A DNA stretch of 64,000 nucleotides from Nonlabens sp. MB-3u-79 (GTDB taxonomy: Bacteria; Bacteroidota; Bacteroidia; Flavobacteriales; Flavobacteriaceae), in assembly GCF_002831625.1 (NCBI RefSeq), contig NZ_CP025116.1, positions 2,719,501-2,783,500 of the forward strand. The letters run 5' to 3'. Below the pieces are notes generated by a model. It was given only the letters and a program-made list of their open reading frames with translations, searched no databases and was not told the DNA's origin. Shown piece after piece: positions 28,309 through 37,455 of the stretch. Position numbers and translations under genes: made by a program. Each line of letters opens with the position of its first letter. Within the stretch, counting starts at the first letter, position 1.

Positions 28309-28481
28309 AAAGAAGAAAAAGTCGGTAGCTTGGAAGGCAGAGGTAACATCCCGATAAGAAGTGTTGTGCACTGCTCTTAAAAAAGGGCTTCAAGCACCAT
28401 CAAAAAATTTAATATTCTTAAAATTTCAACCAGCAGCCTTCTTGGATTTTAGAAGCCGGTTCCTTAAAATTACTTAATACT

Positions 28482-28623
28482 AATATTGCTGCACGATTAA
28501 AATGCAAGCAGGCTCTAGATGAATTTGTAAAAATGTCCTTTATGGACCTGCACCTGCCAGAAGGAGTTTCTACACAAACCATTAAGTAAAGAAGATATTA
28601 GCGCTATTATAAGCTTGAACTAA
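28482..28623 (+). pseudogene. decayed response-regulator receiver fragment
   Basis: Two short frames resemble parts of a receiver domain: one reads NIAARLKC...QALDEFVK...FMDLHLPEG (helix 1 remnant, the QALDEF segment and the phospho-acceptor strand), the other, in a shifted frame, reads FLHKPLSKEDISAIISLN, like the conserved-lysine KP segment and last helix. The intervening about 40 residues are missing. Best read as a degraded receiver gene, possibly once attached to or cotranscribed with the kinase ending at 28308. Confidence 0.5.
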
Positions 28624-29180
28624 ACAATGGCATCAGTCTTTTCAATCAGCTCCTTATACTGTCCACTTACTTACTATTAATCAAGTTTAGAGACAGCCAC
28701 TCCTTACCAAAAGAATGTCTTAATTTATCGGTTGTCACCTAATTTTAAGCACTACCTTCTTCTACATAGTTGCCGATTTGTTTTAGCCTAACTGTATTCG
28801 TTTTCCTATTTTCTCAAGTTGCGTTTGAGCTTTTTTTAGATAAAAACAGCTTTTTTATATCTATTAAAAAGAAGAGTATCGACTCAACCATCAATATCAT
28901 TTACCTACACTCAAAAGAACTCTCTTAAAATAGAAATAACAATAGGATTGTTTTTCAGAAAGTATTAAGGTTAAAGGGTTTTTATTTTTTTTTATCAATC
29001 AACTCTTTAACATTCAGTCTTATAAACTAATTTATTTTAAATATTAATGACTATCTTCATGAAGATTATTTTAATACACTTGGTGAAGGCAGTTGCGTTT
29101 TATAAGGTGTAAATGACGCTTCGTTTATCCATTAGAGACTCGACCCAATTCTTTTATGAAAAAATTAAATAAAAAATAAG
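28624..29180. other. intergenic region
   Basis: A 557-bp AT-rich gap upstream of the repeat-bearing kinase. No gene or exact promoter element found; a near-match TACACTTG lies about 100 bp before 29181. Confidence 0.45.
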
Positions 29181-30656
29181 ATGAGTGATCAAGAAAAAAC
29201 AGCAGCACCAAACAAATCGAACAAAGAACTCGCTTATCAAAACGAGGAAAAAGATAAACGTGCAGCCGAACTGGTGATAGCCAACAAAGAATTGGCTTAT
29301 CAAAATGAAGAAAAAAAGAAAAGAGCTGTCGAACTTGTTATAGCTATTAAAGAACTGGCTTACCAAATTGAAGAAAAAAAGAAAAGAGCTGTCGAACTCG
29401 TTAAAGTCAACAAAGAACTTGCTTATCAGAGCGGAGAAAAAGAGAAACGCGCTTCAGAACTCCTTATAGCCAACAAAGAACTGGCTTATCAAAATAAAGA
29501 AAAAGAGAAACGTGCCGCAGAGCTCCTTATAGCCAACAAAGAACTTGCTTATCAAAATAAAGAAAAAGAGAAACGCGCAGCAGAGCTCCTTATAGCTAAC
29601 AAAGAACTGGCTTATCAAAATAAAGAAAAAGAGAAACGCGCAGCAGAGCTCCTTATAGCTAACAAAGAACTGGCTTATCAAAATAAAGAAAAAGAGAAAC
29701 GGGCAGCAGAGCTCCTTATAGCTAACAAAGAACTGGCTTATCAAAATAAAGAAAAAGAGAAACGCGCCGCAGAGCTCCTTATAGCTAACAAAGAACTGGC
29801 TTATCAAAATAAAGAAAAAGAGAAACGTGCCGCCGAATTAAGTCTTGCTAATGAAGAGCTTTCATTTCAAAACGTGGAAAATAAAAAAAGAGCTATCGAA
29901 TTAAGCGACTCTTCAATACTAATTGACGAATTGCAAAACAGGGTAAAAGACACCCAAGATTTAGAGTCTTTTTCATATTCTGTATCACATGATTTACGCA
30001 CACCCTTGCGCGCTATTAACGGATACGCAAAAATACTGGAAGAAGATTACAGCAATGTAATTGATACCGAAGGGAAACGATTGTTAGGCGTAGTGAGAAG
30101 CAATGCAAAACGAATGGGAATGCTTATAGACAGCCTACTTACCTTTTCTAGGTTAGGTCGAAAAGCAATTCAAAAATCCTGTATAGATATGAATATATTG
30201 GTTAAAAATGTTTTGTCTGAAATTTCAGCAAGTACGGTACACCAAGCCCAAATCAACTTTAACAATTTACTTCCAGCTGTAGCCGATTATAATTTATTAC
30301 ATCATGTCATCACTAATCTGCTCTCCAACGCCATTAAGTATTCTTCCAAAAAAGCAATGCCCGTAATAGAAATAAAATCTGTGCGAAAAAATGGAATGCT
30401 TGTGTATTCCATTAGTGACAACGGTACTGGATTTGATATGCAATATGTACATAAGTTATTTGGTGTATTTCATAGACTCCATTCTCATGAAGAATTCCCT
30501 GGCACAGGTATAGGACTAGCTATTGTTCACCGCATCATTGAAAAACACGATGGAAAGGTATGGGCTAATGGGAAAGAAGGGAAAGGCGCAACCTTCTATT
30601 TTAGCTTACCTGATAATGATATTAAAACAGCAGAAAAGAATAGCACAAATGAATGA
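29181..30656 (+). CDS. histidine kinase with eleven 21-residue coiled-coil repeats
   Basis: Cytoplasmic kinase of 491 residues. Residues 15-245 are eleven consecutive 21-residue repeats of the type KELAYQNKEKEKRAAEL, six of them (units 5-10) almost identical at protein level. Twenty-one is three heptads, so the block should form one long charged coiled coil. Then come HisKA with His270 in SVSHDLRTPLRA and a HATPase domain (NLLSNAIKYS, DNGTGFD, GTGIGLAI). The kinase part resembles bacteriophytochrome-type (Cph1-like) kinases, but there is no PAS, GAF or PHY input domain. First gene of a four-gene operon; the next gene begins inside its last codons. Confidence 0.9.
   Translation: MSDQEKTAAPNKSNKELAYQNEEKDKRAAELVIANKELAYQNEEKKKRAVELVIAIKELAYQIEEKKKRAVELVKVNKELAYQSGEKEKRASELLIANKELAYQNKEKEKRAAELLIANKELAYQNKEKEKRAAELLIANKELAYQNKEKEKRAAELLIANKELAYQNKEKEKRAAELLIANKELAYQNKEKEKRAAELLIANKELAYQNKEKEKRAAELSLANEELSFQNVENKKRAIELSDSSILIDELQNRVKDTQDLESFSYSVSHDLRTPLRAINGYAKILEEDYSNVIDTEGKRLLGVVRSNAKRMGMLIDSLLTFSRLGRKAIQKSCIDMNILVKNVLSEISASTVHQAQINFNNLLPAVADYNLLHHVITNLLSNAIKYSSKKAMPVIEIKSVRKNGMLVYSISDNGTGFDMQYVHKLFGVFHRLHSHEEFPGTGIGLAIVHRIIEKHDGKVWANGKEGKGATFYFSLPDNDIKTAEKNSTNE
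29223..29915 (+). repeat. tandem 63-bp repeats (11 units) within a kinase gene
   Basis: Eleven in-frame units of 63 bp. Units 5-10 (about 29475-29852) are nearly identical in DNA, while units 1-4 and 11 have diverged, a pattern expected from recent slippage or unequal recombination in the centre of an older array. Confidence 0.95.
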
Positions 30657-31101
30657 ATTTATGGAAAATAAAGCAGTCGATATCCTTCTTATAGAAGATA
30701 ACATGAATGATGCAGAATTAACCATTCGCTCGCTTCGAAAAGCAAAGATCAATAATAAGCTGATACATCTTAAAAATGGTGCGGAAGCAATTGATTTTCT
30801 TTTTGGGAATAGGAACTTGGAAGGTAGAGAACATAAAATTCAACCAAAACTGATTTTGCTCGATTTAAAAATGCCGAAAATAGACGGGCTTGAAGTGCTC
30901 TCTCGTATAAAGTCAGACCCTCGCACTAAAGCAATTCCTGTGGTTATGCTTACCTCTTCCAAAGAGCATCCTGATATTGAGCGCGCTTATATGCTAGGTG
31001 CTAACAGTTACATTGTAAAGCCTGTTGAATATGACGAATTTGTAAAAACTGTTTCAAGTCTCAGCTTTTATTGGCTGCTAATGAATCAATCTCATGCTTA
31101 G
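30649..31101 (+). CDS. single-domain response regulator (Rcp1-like)
   Basis: A stand-alone receiver of 150 residues without output domain, of the type that pairs with phytochrome-like kinases (Rcp1). Acidic pocket in ILLIEDNMNDAEL, phospho-acceptor Asp72 in LLDLKMPKIDG, Thr in MLTSS and Lys in YIVKPVEYDEF. Start taken as ATG 30649, which overlaps the upstream kinase stop by 8 bp; 30661 is an alternative in-frame ATG. The long upstream extension of this frame lies inside the kinase gene and is not used. It should accept phosphate from the kinase encoded just before it. Confidence 0.9.
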   Translation: MNEFMENKAVDILLIEDNMNDAELTIRSLRKAKINNKLIHLKNGAEAIDFLFGNRNLEGREHKIQPKLILLDLKMPKIDGLEVLSRIKSDPRTKAIPVVMLTSSKEHPDIERAYMLGANSYIVKPVEYDEFVKTVSSLSFYWLLMNQSHA

Positions 31102-33010
31102 AAATCACAACAAAGATCGATATCAATTTAAAAAAAAAATAAAAATACTTCACCTTGAAGATACTCCTTCCGACGCAGAGTTAATAGTGAGAGAACTGAA
31201 AAAGGGCAAAATTCAATTTGAAATTGTAATTGTTGCCAATAAAAAGGCCTTTAAAAATGCGCTCCAAAATTTTGATCCAGATATCCTTATTACTGACCAC
31301 ACCCTTCCTTCCTTTAATTCATTAGAAGCCATAAAAATAATAAAGCAAAGAGGTATGAAAATACCTGTCATACTAGTAACATCAACTGTATCTGACGAAT
31401 TTGCCGTGGAGGTAATGAAAGCAGGAGCTGATGATTACATCCTTAAAGATCGCTTGCACCGTCTACCACAAGCAGTACGAAGTGCTATAGAGAAAAATAG
31501 CGTTAAGCAGAAGCTATACGAAAGTGAATTTTTTAATAAAGAAGTGCTTTCATCGCTCAGTGCACATATAGCTGTAATAGATCGTAATGGGGATTTATTA
31601 GCTGTAAATAAAGCTTGGAAGGATTTCGGAAATAAAAACGGAGTAGCATCTTTAAACAATATTTCGGCAGGAAGCAATTACTTTGATGTATGCAAGCAAG
31701 CTATAGAAAAGGGCGATCAAGATGCTGCAAAAGCATTAACTGGTATTCAATCCGTTCTCCATAAAGAAAAGGAACAGTTTGAAATGGAGTATGCTTGCCA
31801 TACTCCCAAAAAACAACGATGGTTTCTTTTAAATGTGATCAATTTTGGGAAAGATACTTACAAAGTTATTATATCCCTTGAAGATATTACCATTCGCAAG
31901 CTTGCAGAGCAATCACTGCAGTTGTCTCGATCTAACTTAACCGCACTAATTGAAAACACAGATGCTATAATTTATTCCCTTGATACTAATTTCTGTTATA
32001 TCACCTTCAATAAACTACTGCATGATACGCTGAAAAAAAATTACAACCTGAATATAAAAATTGGAGATAATGTATCCAGCTTTCTAAAAAAATTAGAACC
32101 AGAGGAGGTCAAGCATTGGAATAGAATGTATTCACAAGCTCTAAAAGGAAAAACGGTCAAATTTGAGAAAGAATTTACTATTGGTGAGTTATATCAATGC
32201 TCGAGTTTCTCCATCAACCCCATATGGAAAAACAAAACTGTAGTCGGGCTCTCTTGTTTTGTTTATGATATTACCAAACAAAAACTACAAGAAAAAGAAA
32301 AAGAGAAAATGACTGCCGATTTAATTCAGCGCAATCAAATTCTAAAACAATTCACCTTCATTATTTCTCATAACCTACGAGCCCCAACGGCTAATATTAT
32401 AGGGTTTTCCGAAATTTTACAAGATGAAACACTCACTTTGCAAGAGCAAAAAGAATCTCTGATAGCAATTTCAACGTCGATTAAAGGTCTCGACACCATT
32501 ATTAAAGACATCAGCAACATCTTACAAAGTGAAAACGAGGTTTACGCAGAAAAAGAATTCGTAAACTTTTCAGAACTTGTTGAAAATATCATGATAAGCT
32601 TAAGTAATATTATTGAAAAAAATAAGGTGCAGATCAATTTTGATTTTTCAGAAGTAGATAACATTTATTCCCTCAAAATTTATATCTATAGTATCTTTTA
32701 TAACCTTATAAGCAACAGTATTAAGTACGGTAAACCAAATGTGCCACCACTGATAGAAATAAAAAGCAAAAAATCAAAAGGCAAAACAATTCTCGTCTTT
32801 AAAGACAATGGATTAGGTATTGACATGAAAACGAATAGCGATAAGGTTTTTGGACTTTACAATCGATTCCATTCTCATGTTGAAGGAAAAGGGGTAGGCT
32901 TATTCATGGTAAAAACTCAAGTAGAAGCGCTGGGCGGTATCATAACAATTGCTAGTGAACTCCAAAAAGGAACCACGTTTACTATAATCTTTAAAAATTT
33001 AAAAAAATGA
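31094..33010 (+). CDS. receiver-PAS-PAS histidine kinase
   Basis: A 638-residue protein beginning with a receiver domain (residues about 17-135; phospho-acceptor Asp68 in LITDHTLPSF), then two PAS-like regions (about 150-275 and 285-395), HisKA with His426 in IISHNLRAPT, and a HATPase domain (NLISNSIKYG, DNGLGIDM, GVGLFMV). A receiver at the N-terminus of a kinase suggests its activity is set by an upstream phosphorylation, plausibly from the kinase two genes back. Start overlaps the previous stop by 8 bp and its stop overlaps the next ATG by 4 bp. Confidence 0.9.
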   Translation: MLRNHNKDRYQFKKKIKILHLEDTPSDAELIVRELKKGKIQFEIVIVANKKAFKNALQNFDPDILITDHTLPSFNSLEAIKIIKQRGMKIPVILVTSTVSDEFAVEVMKAGADDYILKDRLHRLPQAVRSAIEKNSVKQKLYESEFFNKEVLSSLSAHIAVIDRNGDLLAVNKAWKDFGNKNGVASLNNISAGSNYFDVCKQAIEKGDQDAAKALTGIQSVLHKEKEQFEMEYACHTPKKQRWFLLNVINFGKDTYKVIISLEDITIRKLAEQSLQLSRSNLTALIENTDAIIYSLDTNFCYITFNKLLHDTLKKNYNLNIKIGDNVSSFLKKLEPEEVKHWNRMYSQALKGKTVKFEKEFTIGELYQCSSFSINPIWKNKTVVGLSCFVYDITKQKLQEKEKEKMTADLIQRNQILKQFTFIISHNLRAPTANIIGFSEILQDETLTLQEQKESLIAISTSIKGLDTIIKDISNILQSENEVYAEKEFVNFSELVENIMISLSNIIEKNKVQINFDFSEVDNIYSLKIYIYSIFYNLISNSIKYGKPNVPPLIEIKSKKSKGKTILVFKDNGLGIDMKTNSDKVFGLYNRFHSHVEGKGVGLFMVKTQVEALGGIITIASELQKGTTFTIIFKNLKK

Positions 33011-33402
33011 AACCTGCACTAAAAAGGTTCCTCTTGATTGACGATGACGCGTTAAACAATTTACTTACAAAAATGATATTAAAAAAATCATTTAAGAATG
33101 TACTTATTCATGACTTTACGGTCCCTGAGGATGGATTAGGGTATATTAAATCAGAGCCAAGTCATAATCCCCTTGATGGAAAAACAACGCTATTTCTAGA
33201 CATCAACATGCCTACTCTATCAGGATGGGAATTTCTCAAAGCATTGGAACTTTTTGATACTTCCATAAAAGAGCGGTACAATACTTACATGCTTTCATCC
33301 TCTATTAACCTAAACGACATCAACCTGGCAAAAGAACATCCTTATGTGAAGGGTTTTATTGAAAAACCACTTAACAAAACAAGCCTATCTAAAATATTTT
33401 AG
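33007..33402 (+). CDS. single-domain response regulator
   Basis: A 131-residue stand-alone receiver, acidic residues in LLIDDDALNN, phospho-acceptor Asp65 in FLDINMPTLSGWEF, and a KPL lysine near the C-terminus. It belongs to the CheY-like group common in Bacteroidetes next to PAS kinases. It shares ATGA with the preceding kinase gene, so the two are translationally coupled. No output domain is present; a downstream protein partner is unknown. Confidence 0.88.
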   Translation: MKPALKRFLLIDDDALNNLLTKMILKKSFKNVLIHDFTVPEDGLGYIKSEPSHNPLDGKTTLFLDINMPTLSGWEFLKALELFDTSIKERYNTYMLSSSINLNDINLAKEHPYVKGFIEKPLNKTSLSKIF

Positions 33403-33438
33403 GTAGGGTATAAATTTTGACTACTTTTCACACTTCTC

Positions 33439-33485
33439 TTTCCTAAAAAGGTTGTTACAAGTTAACTTTCTTAGGAAATATTTTT
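33439..33485 (+). terminator. possible terminator of the signalling operon
   Basis: Arms TTTCCTAA and TTAGGAAA with a 24-nt loop, followed by TATTTTT, about 40 bp after the last regulator. The long loop makes it weak. Confidence 0.4.
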
Positions 33486-33549
33486 AATCTGTTTATTAAA
33501 TACTTGATAGATATCAATTTATTATTGTTCGCCCTTTCGTTTTTAACAT

Positions 33550-33585
33550 AAGTTAAATAAAAAAGACAGTTTTTTAATTTAACTT
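33550..33585. repeat. AT-only inverted repeat
   Basis: AAGTTAAATAAAAAA pairs with TTTTTTAATTTAACTT apart from one bulged A, with loop GACAG. All-AT stem; could be a terminator or just low-complexity sequence. Confidence 0.4.
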
Positions 33586-33694
33586 AAAAATTAATGTAAA
33601 TACCTTAGATCAATTTGTCTGCCATTTAGGCCATGATAAAAGTGCTTAAAGTACTACTACTTCGCAAATAACTAAAAATATAAGTTCAGATAAA

Positions 33695-34390
33695 ATGATA
33701 AAATTAAAAGGGAAAAATGCCTTTATAACAGGATCTAGTCGAGGTGTCGGACAACAAATTGCATTGGGACTTGCACAACTAGGCTGTCATGTTATACTAC
33801 ACGGAAGGAAAAAAGAAAACAATAAAGAAACGCTAGAGTTGTTAAAAGACTATTCAGTAAATACCTACAGTGTTTATGGTGACCTATCTGATGAAAATCA
33901 AATTAGTGATTTAATAGACCAAGTTAGAGCTTTACAAATACCCGTTGACATACTATACAACAACGCTGGAATAATGAGAGCTTATCGTGAAGATATATGG
34001 TCGCATACCACAGAAGACTGGCTGGAAACTTACAAAGTGAATGTTGTTGCCATGTACAAACTTTGTAGTGCCTTTATTCCTGCTATGATTGAAAATAATT
34101 TTGGCCGAGTGGTGAACACGACCTCTAGAATAATGGACCAGCCGCAACTAGCGCCTTATGGTGCCTCAAAATGGGCCGTAGATAAATTATCTCAAGACAT
34201 CGCTGCTGCATTAGAGAAAACACCGGTACGTATTAATTATATGGATCCAAGTTGGTTAAGGACAGATCTAGGTGGTGAACATGCTGACAACCCGGTAGAA
34301 GCGGTGCTTCCTGGTGCCTTAGCTCCGCTTTTAATTGATGATGATGGGCCTAATGGTCAGTTTTTCTCTGCCATCGAGAACCAATCTTAG
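33695..34390 (+). CDS. SDR family NAD(P)-dependent oxidoreductase
   Basis: Classical short-chain dehydrogenase/reductase, 231 residues. Cofactor motif TGSSRGVG, NNAG, catalytic Ser in NTTSR and the YxxxK pair in YGASKWAVD are all present. Classical SDRs act on alcohols, ketones or acyl-carrier intermediates; substrate unknown. The start ATG 33695 gives the normal short N-terminal strand (MIKLKGKNAFITG). Next gene on the same strand is a flavoprotein 263 bp away, probably separate. Confidence 0.9.
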   Translation: MIKLKGKNAFITGSSRGVGQQIALGLAQLGCHVILHGRKKENNKETLELLKDYSVNTYSVYGDLSDENQISDLIDQVRALQIPVDILYNNAGIMRAYREDIWSHTTEDWLETYKVNVVAMYKLCSAFIPAMIENNFGRVVNTTSRIMDQPQLAPYGASKWAVDKLSQDIAAALEKTPVRINYMDPSWLRTDLGGEHADNPVEAVLPGALAPLLIDDDGPNGQFFSAIENQS

Positions 34391-34653
34391 CTTGTCCCAA
34401 CATCACATTGAGGTAAATGAATTAGGGACTCGATCAATAGAATATTTGTAGCATCCTAAAATGTATCATTCAAGTTGGTGTTTAAAATTCACAAATAGGC
34501 ATAAAGCTCAGAAATCATTAATGAGTGTAATGCTTTGATCCATCTAAGCTACATTTCAACCTCTATGGAGTTTTTATTGGTGCGCTTTTTTATAGAAGCA
34601 TACCACGAATTAGCAATTACGCAATCAATCAAAAAAAGAATTAATTTAAAGAA

Positions 34654-35700
34654 ATGGTACTAATAATTGGAGGAGGTTTATCTGGCCTTTTAACAGGATA
34701 TCGTCTAAAAAAAGAAGGTGTTCCATTTAAAATATTAGAAGCTAGAAATAGAGCTGGTGGGAGAATACATACTATTAATAGGGCTGACAATACACCCGTT
34801 GAAATGGGAGCCACATGGTTTACCCATCAACATAAATACTTAATCGCTCTATTAAAAGAATTGGAGCTGGATTATTTTGAACAACACATGGATAGTAGCC
34901 TTTTATTTCAATCCTCAAGCAACTCCCCTATACAATCAATAAAAACCCCTAGTCAACAACCTAGTTATAGAATTGCTGGAGGTACCTCGCACCTCATTGA
35001 AACCTTATTGGAACGACTAGATAAAAAAGATATCCTGCTTAATCAGCCTGTAAAGAGCATCAAGTACACTGTAAATTCTGTTCAAGTAACTGCAAATAAG
35101 GTTTTTGAGGGTCATCAAGTGGTTTTGGCCATTCCTCCAAAATTATGGTCCAAAAGAATCGACTTTGAGCCTAGCCTACCACAACAATTGATAGGTATTG
35201 CGCAACAAACACAGACATGGATGGAAGATTCTATTAAAGTTGCTTTGACCTATAGCCATCCTTTTTGGGAAGAAGAAAACCTATCTGGAACTTTTTACAG
35301 CCATTCAGGACCAATTACCGAATTGTATGATCATTGCAATCATAAAAGATCAAAATACGCCCTCTGCGGTTTCATTAATTCTAGTTTTAAAAACTTATCG
35401 TACAAGGATAGACGCGCGAGAGTGATCAACCAAATAAAGGAGGTTTTTGGAAATCAAGCAGAGGAGTTTATCGATTACCAAGAATGTGTCTGGAGCAAAG
35501 AAGAATACACTTTTCAGGCATCTAATGAGTTTGTTTATCCACATCAAAACAATGGGAATCCAATTTTCAGTAACTCATTTTTTGATAATAAATTATTTAT
35601 TTCTAGCTCAGAATCAGCTGCAGAATCCGCTGGGTATATGGATGGTGCCGTATATGCAGCTCATAGGGTTGCTCAAAAAATCATAAATGCACAGCTCTAA
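34654..35700 (+). CDS. FAD-dependent amine oxidase family protein
   Basis: Flavoprotein of 348 residues with an N-terminal dinucleotide-binding motif (LIIGGGLSGLL, then RAGGRIHT) and a C-terminal FAD motif (SAAESAGYMDGAVYAAHRVA). This is the flavin monoamine oxidase group, which oxidises amines with oxygen; it is shorter than mammalian MAO (about 520) and close in size to small bacterial members. Specific substrate unknown. A paralogue-like but distinct FAD protein lies at 42407. Confidence 0.87.
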   Translation: MVLIIGGGLSGLLTGYRLKKEGVPFKILEARNRAGGRIHTINRADNTPVEMGATWFTHQHKYLIALLKELELDYFEQHMDSSLLFQSSSNSPIQSIKTPSQQPSYRIAGGTSHLIETLLERLDKKDILLNQPVKSIKYTVNSVQVTANKVFEGHQVVLAIPPKLWSKRIDFEPSLPQQLIGIAQQTQTWMEDSIKVALTYSHPFWEEENLSGTFYSHSGPITELYDHCNHKRSKYALCGFINSSFKNLSYKDRRARVINQIKEVFGNQAEEFIDYQECVWSKEEYTFQASNEFVYPHQNNGNPIFSNSFFDNKLFISSSESAAESAGYMDGAVYAAHRVAQKIINAQL

Positions 35701-35830
35701 ATGCACTGTGATGAGCTGTTAAAAGCTCACATAATAAATCCTTGTAGAAGTTCTATTTGGCTTTTATTTTTTTAAGAGAGTACTTAAGCAAAATCACAAA
35801 ACAACAATTGTCCCTAACTAAAACTTACAC

Positions 35831-36340
35831 ATGATTAAGCCCAAGGGTCGCAAGAATGAAAAAGAAAGATTAGAGGATATTAAATCCTATTCTATTTTAG
35901 ACACCTTATCAGAAACGGATGAGGATGATATGACTGCTATCGCAGCAAAACTATGTGGAACTGAGATTTCTTTAATCAGTCTTATTGACGATAAGCGTCA
36001 ATGGCTCAAATGACATCATGGAATAGATCTTAAAAAATCTCCTAGAGAAACTTGCCTTTTGTGCTGATACAATCAATGAGCAAGAAGGTATATCTATTAT
36101 TCGAGATGCCAGGTAAGCCGAGCGATTTCATGACAACCCAATGGCTACAAGAAAGACTTCTATAGTCTTTTATGCTGGAGGTCCTATAATGACCGACAAT
36201 GATTTTCCTAATGTATGAATTAGGTCGCATCAAGAATATTTCAATAAAGAAGCCCTGGAAGCAATGACCCGAGTACGCTAGAAAATAGCAAAGCTTTTGA
36301 ACAAAATCTAGAATTAGAAAATGAAACAAAAAAGGGCTCC
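35831..36340 (+). pseudogene. decayed GAF-domain sensor gene
   Basis: A 60-codon frame (35831-36013) starts like the GAF kinase at 51993 (compare SLISLIDDKRQWLK with SLITLVDKNRTFIK) and stops at an in-frame TGA. The match continues past it: GIDLKKSPRETC, then after a one-base frameshift FCADTINEQEG...IIRDAR, another stop, then ERFHDNP...IVFYAGGPI, and further stops. It is the remains of a GAF-type sensor, with no kinase domain left. Ends roughly where homology fades. Confidence 0.8.
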
Positions 36341-36439
36341 TAAATTACTTTCTAGAGCTGTATGGCAGCTGGTTCTATGAAAACATATAACGGTCACCTC
36401 TATCTTGTGAGGACAAGTTAGAAATAACAGTAGAAAAGA

Positions 36440-36473
36440 AAACTTCCCTGTGATGTATATCAGAGGGAAGTTT
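36440..36473. terminator. probable bidirectional terminator
   Basis: AACTTCCCT / AGGGAAGTT with an inner TGAT/ATCA pair; T-rich on both outgoing sides. Lies downstream of the minus-strand lipoprotein gene (ends 36595) and of the GAF pseudogene. Confidence 0.6.
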
Positions 36474-36594
36474 ATATTTTATAAAACATGCTGACTCTAG
36501 TGGTATGCCTGAAAAATAAGGAACCGCTCTCCCTATTACCTGCAAATAAAACACAGGTAGTCGAGTCTTTTCAAGTAAACTGTTTTTCTTTAGA

Positions 36595-37092
36595 TTACAT
36601 ATCTGATTTAACCGGAGTTGTAGTGGTACTCATATCACGTACACACACATATTTTCCATCGCGTTTCTCAAAATAAGACATGTAATTTCCATTTTGCAAT
36701 TCGTTCCCATCAGTATCAAATTCGGTCCAAGAGCCGACCTCAATAGCGGTATCACCCTCAGCAAAAAGATCTACAATTTTGTAGACATTGTAAGTTCCAG
36801 TGGTATCACTAGCAATACTCATGGCTATACTTTCTTGAATGGCTGCTTTACCTTTAATTGGTTCTTTATTGCGGCTGTAACTTACGGCATTCTCACTGTA
36901 ATAGTTAGCTACGGCAGCAGCATCTTTAGCTTTTTCCCCTGCTGCATAAGCGTCTTCTAGAGCTTGAATTTCAATTTTAACTTGTTCCATATCCAGCGCT
37001 TCTTCTTCTTTTTCCTTAGTAGAACAAGCCGTGATAATTAAAATAAAAAAGGATAAAACTGTAAATAATTTCATGGTTTTTTTCATGATCAT
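36595..37092 (-). CDS. SnoaL/DUF4440-like (NTF2-fold) lipoprotein
   Basis: A 165-residue lipoprotein: signal peptide ending in the lipobox IITAC, a charged linker, then an NTF2-like cone-shaped domain (LEDAYAAGEKAKDAAAVANY, YSENAVSYSRNKEPIKG). This fold covers ketosteroid isomerase-like enzymes and simple binding proteins; no catalytic residues can be assigned. In-frame ATGs at 37092 and 37086 are both possible; the -7-like element at 37109-37116 fits either. Confidence 0.85.
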   Translation of the reverse strand: MIMKKTMKLFTVLSFFILIITACSTKEKEEEALDMEQVKIEIQALEDAYAAGEKAKDAAAVANYYSENAVSYSRNKEPIKGKAAIQESIAMSIASDTTGTYNVYKIVDLFAEGDTAIEVGSWTEFDTDGNELQNGNYMSYFEKRDGKYVCVRDMSTTTTPVKSDM

Positions 37093-37108
37093 TGGTTTTG
37101 GTTAGCTA

Positions 37109-37116
37109 TAAAGATA
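37109..37116 (-). promoter_or_regulatory. probable -7 promoter element, one mismatch (TATCTTTA)
   Basis: On the minus strand TATCTTTA, one base off TAnnTTTG, 17 bp before the lipoprotein start. The same variant precedes the genes starting at 38474 and 53705. Confidence 0.45.
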
Positions 37117-37298
37117 CCAATTCAACCCGTTAATAAAACTATTTAGCGATTTTTTTATTTTTATATAATTGAACAACAATTGTTTACAAACAAAAACATG
37201 CGTAAACAATTGATTTGCTTACTTCAACTTATAAAGTCTCTACAGGTTTCAATTGTTTATACCTAAGAGGTTTAAAGCTATAAATTCTTTGCTGGTTT

Positions 37299-37314
37299 CG
37301 CTTTCGCGAAAGCG
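37299..37314. repeat. 16-bp palindrome, copy 6
   Basis: Exact CGCTTTCGCGAAAGCG, immediately before the first of the duplicated fragments (37317 onward). Confidence 0.95.
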
Positions 37315-37316
37315 AT

Positions 37317-37455
37317 AAAAATACCAGCATCATTGATAATTAAAAAAGGAATAGGTGAAAATAGAAAACCCAGATAAATGAAGCATTCAATTAGTAAAAG
37401 CAACGAACCCTGGATGTTGGTTTAACGTTTTTGAAGAAATGTATAACCAAAATCT
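37317..37455 (+). pseudogene. decayed duplicated coding fragment, copy A
   Basis: Aligns in direct orientation with 38790-38925. In the shared frame both read ...ENxDK, a TGA where Trp would fit, then xIQLxxAxN...FNVFEExYN; differences are often at third codon positions and an 18-bp run (TTTAACGTTTTTGAAGAA) is identical. Copy A continues open as NLIGTNGLANVAMRVGFHK. Parent family not recognised. Confidence 0.55.

Noticed and set aside
29454..29807. Minus-strand open frame through the 63-bp repeats
   Set aside because: Shadow of the repeat-bearing kinase; its repeats are just the antisense translation.
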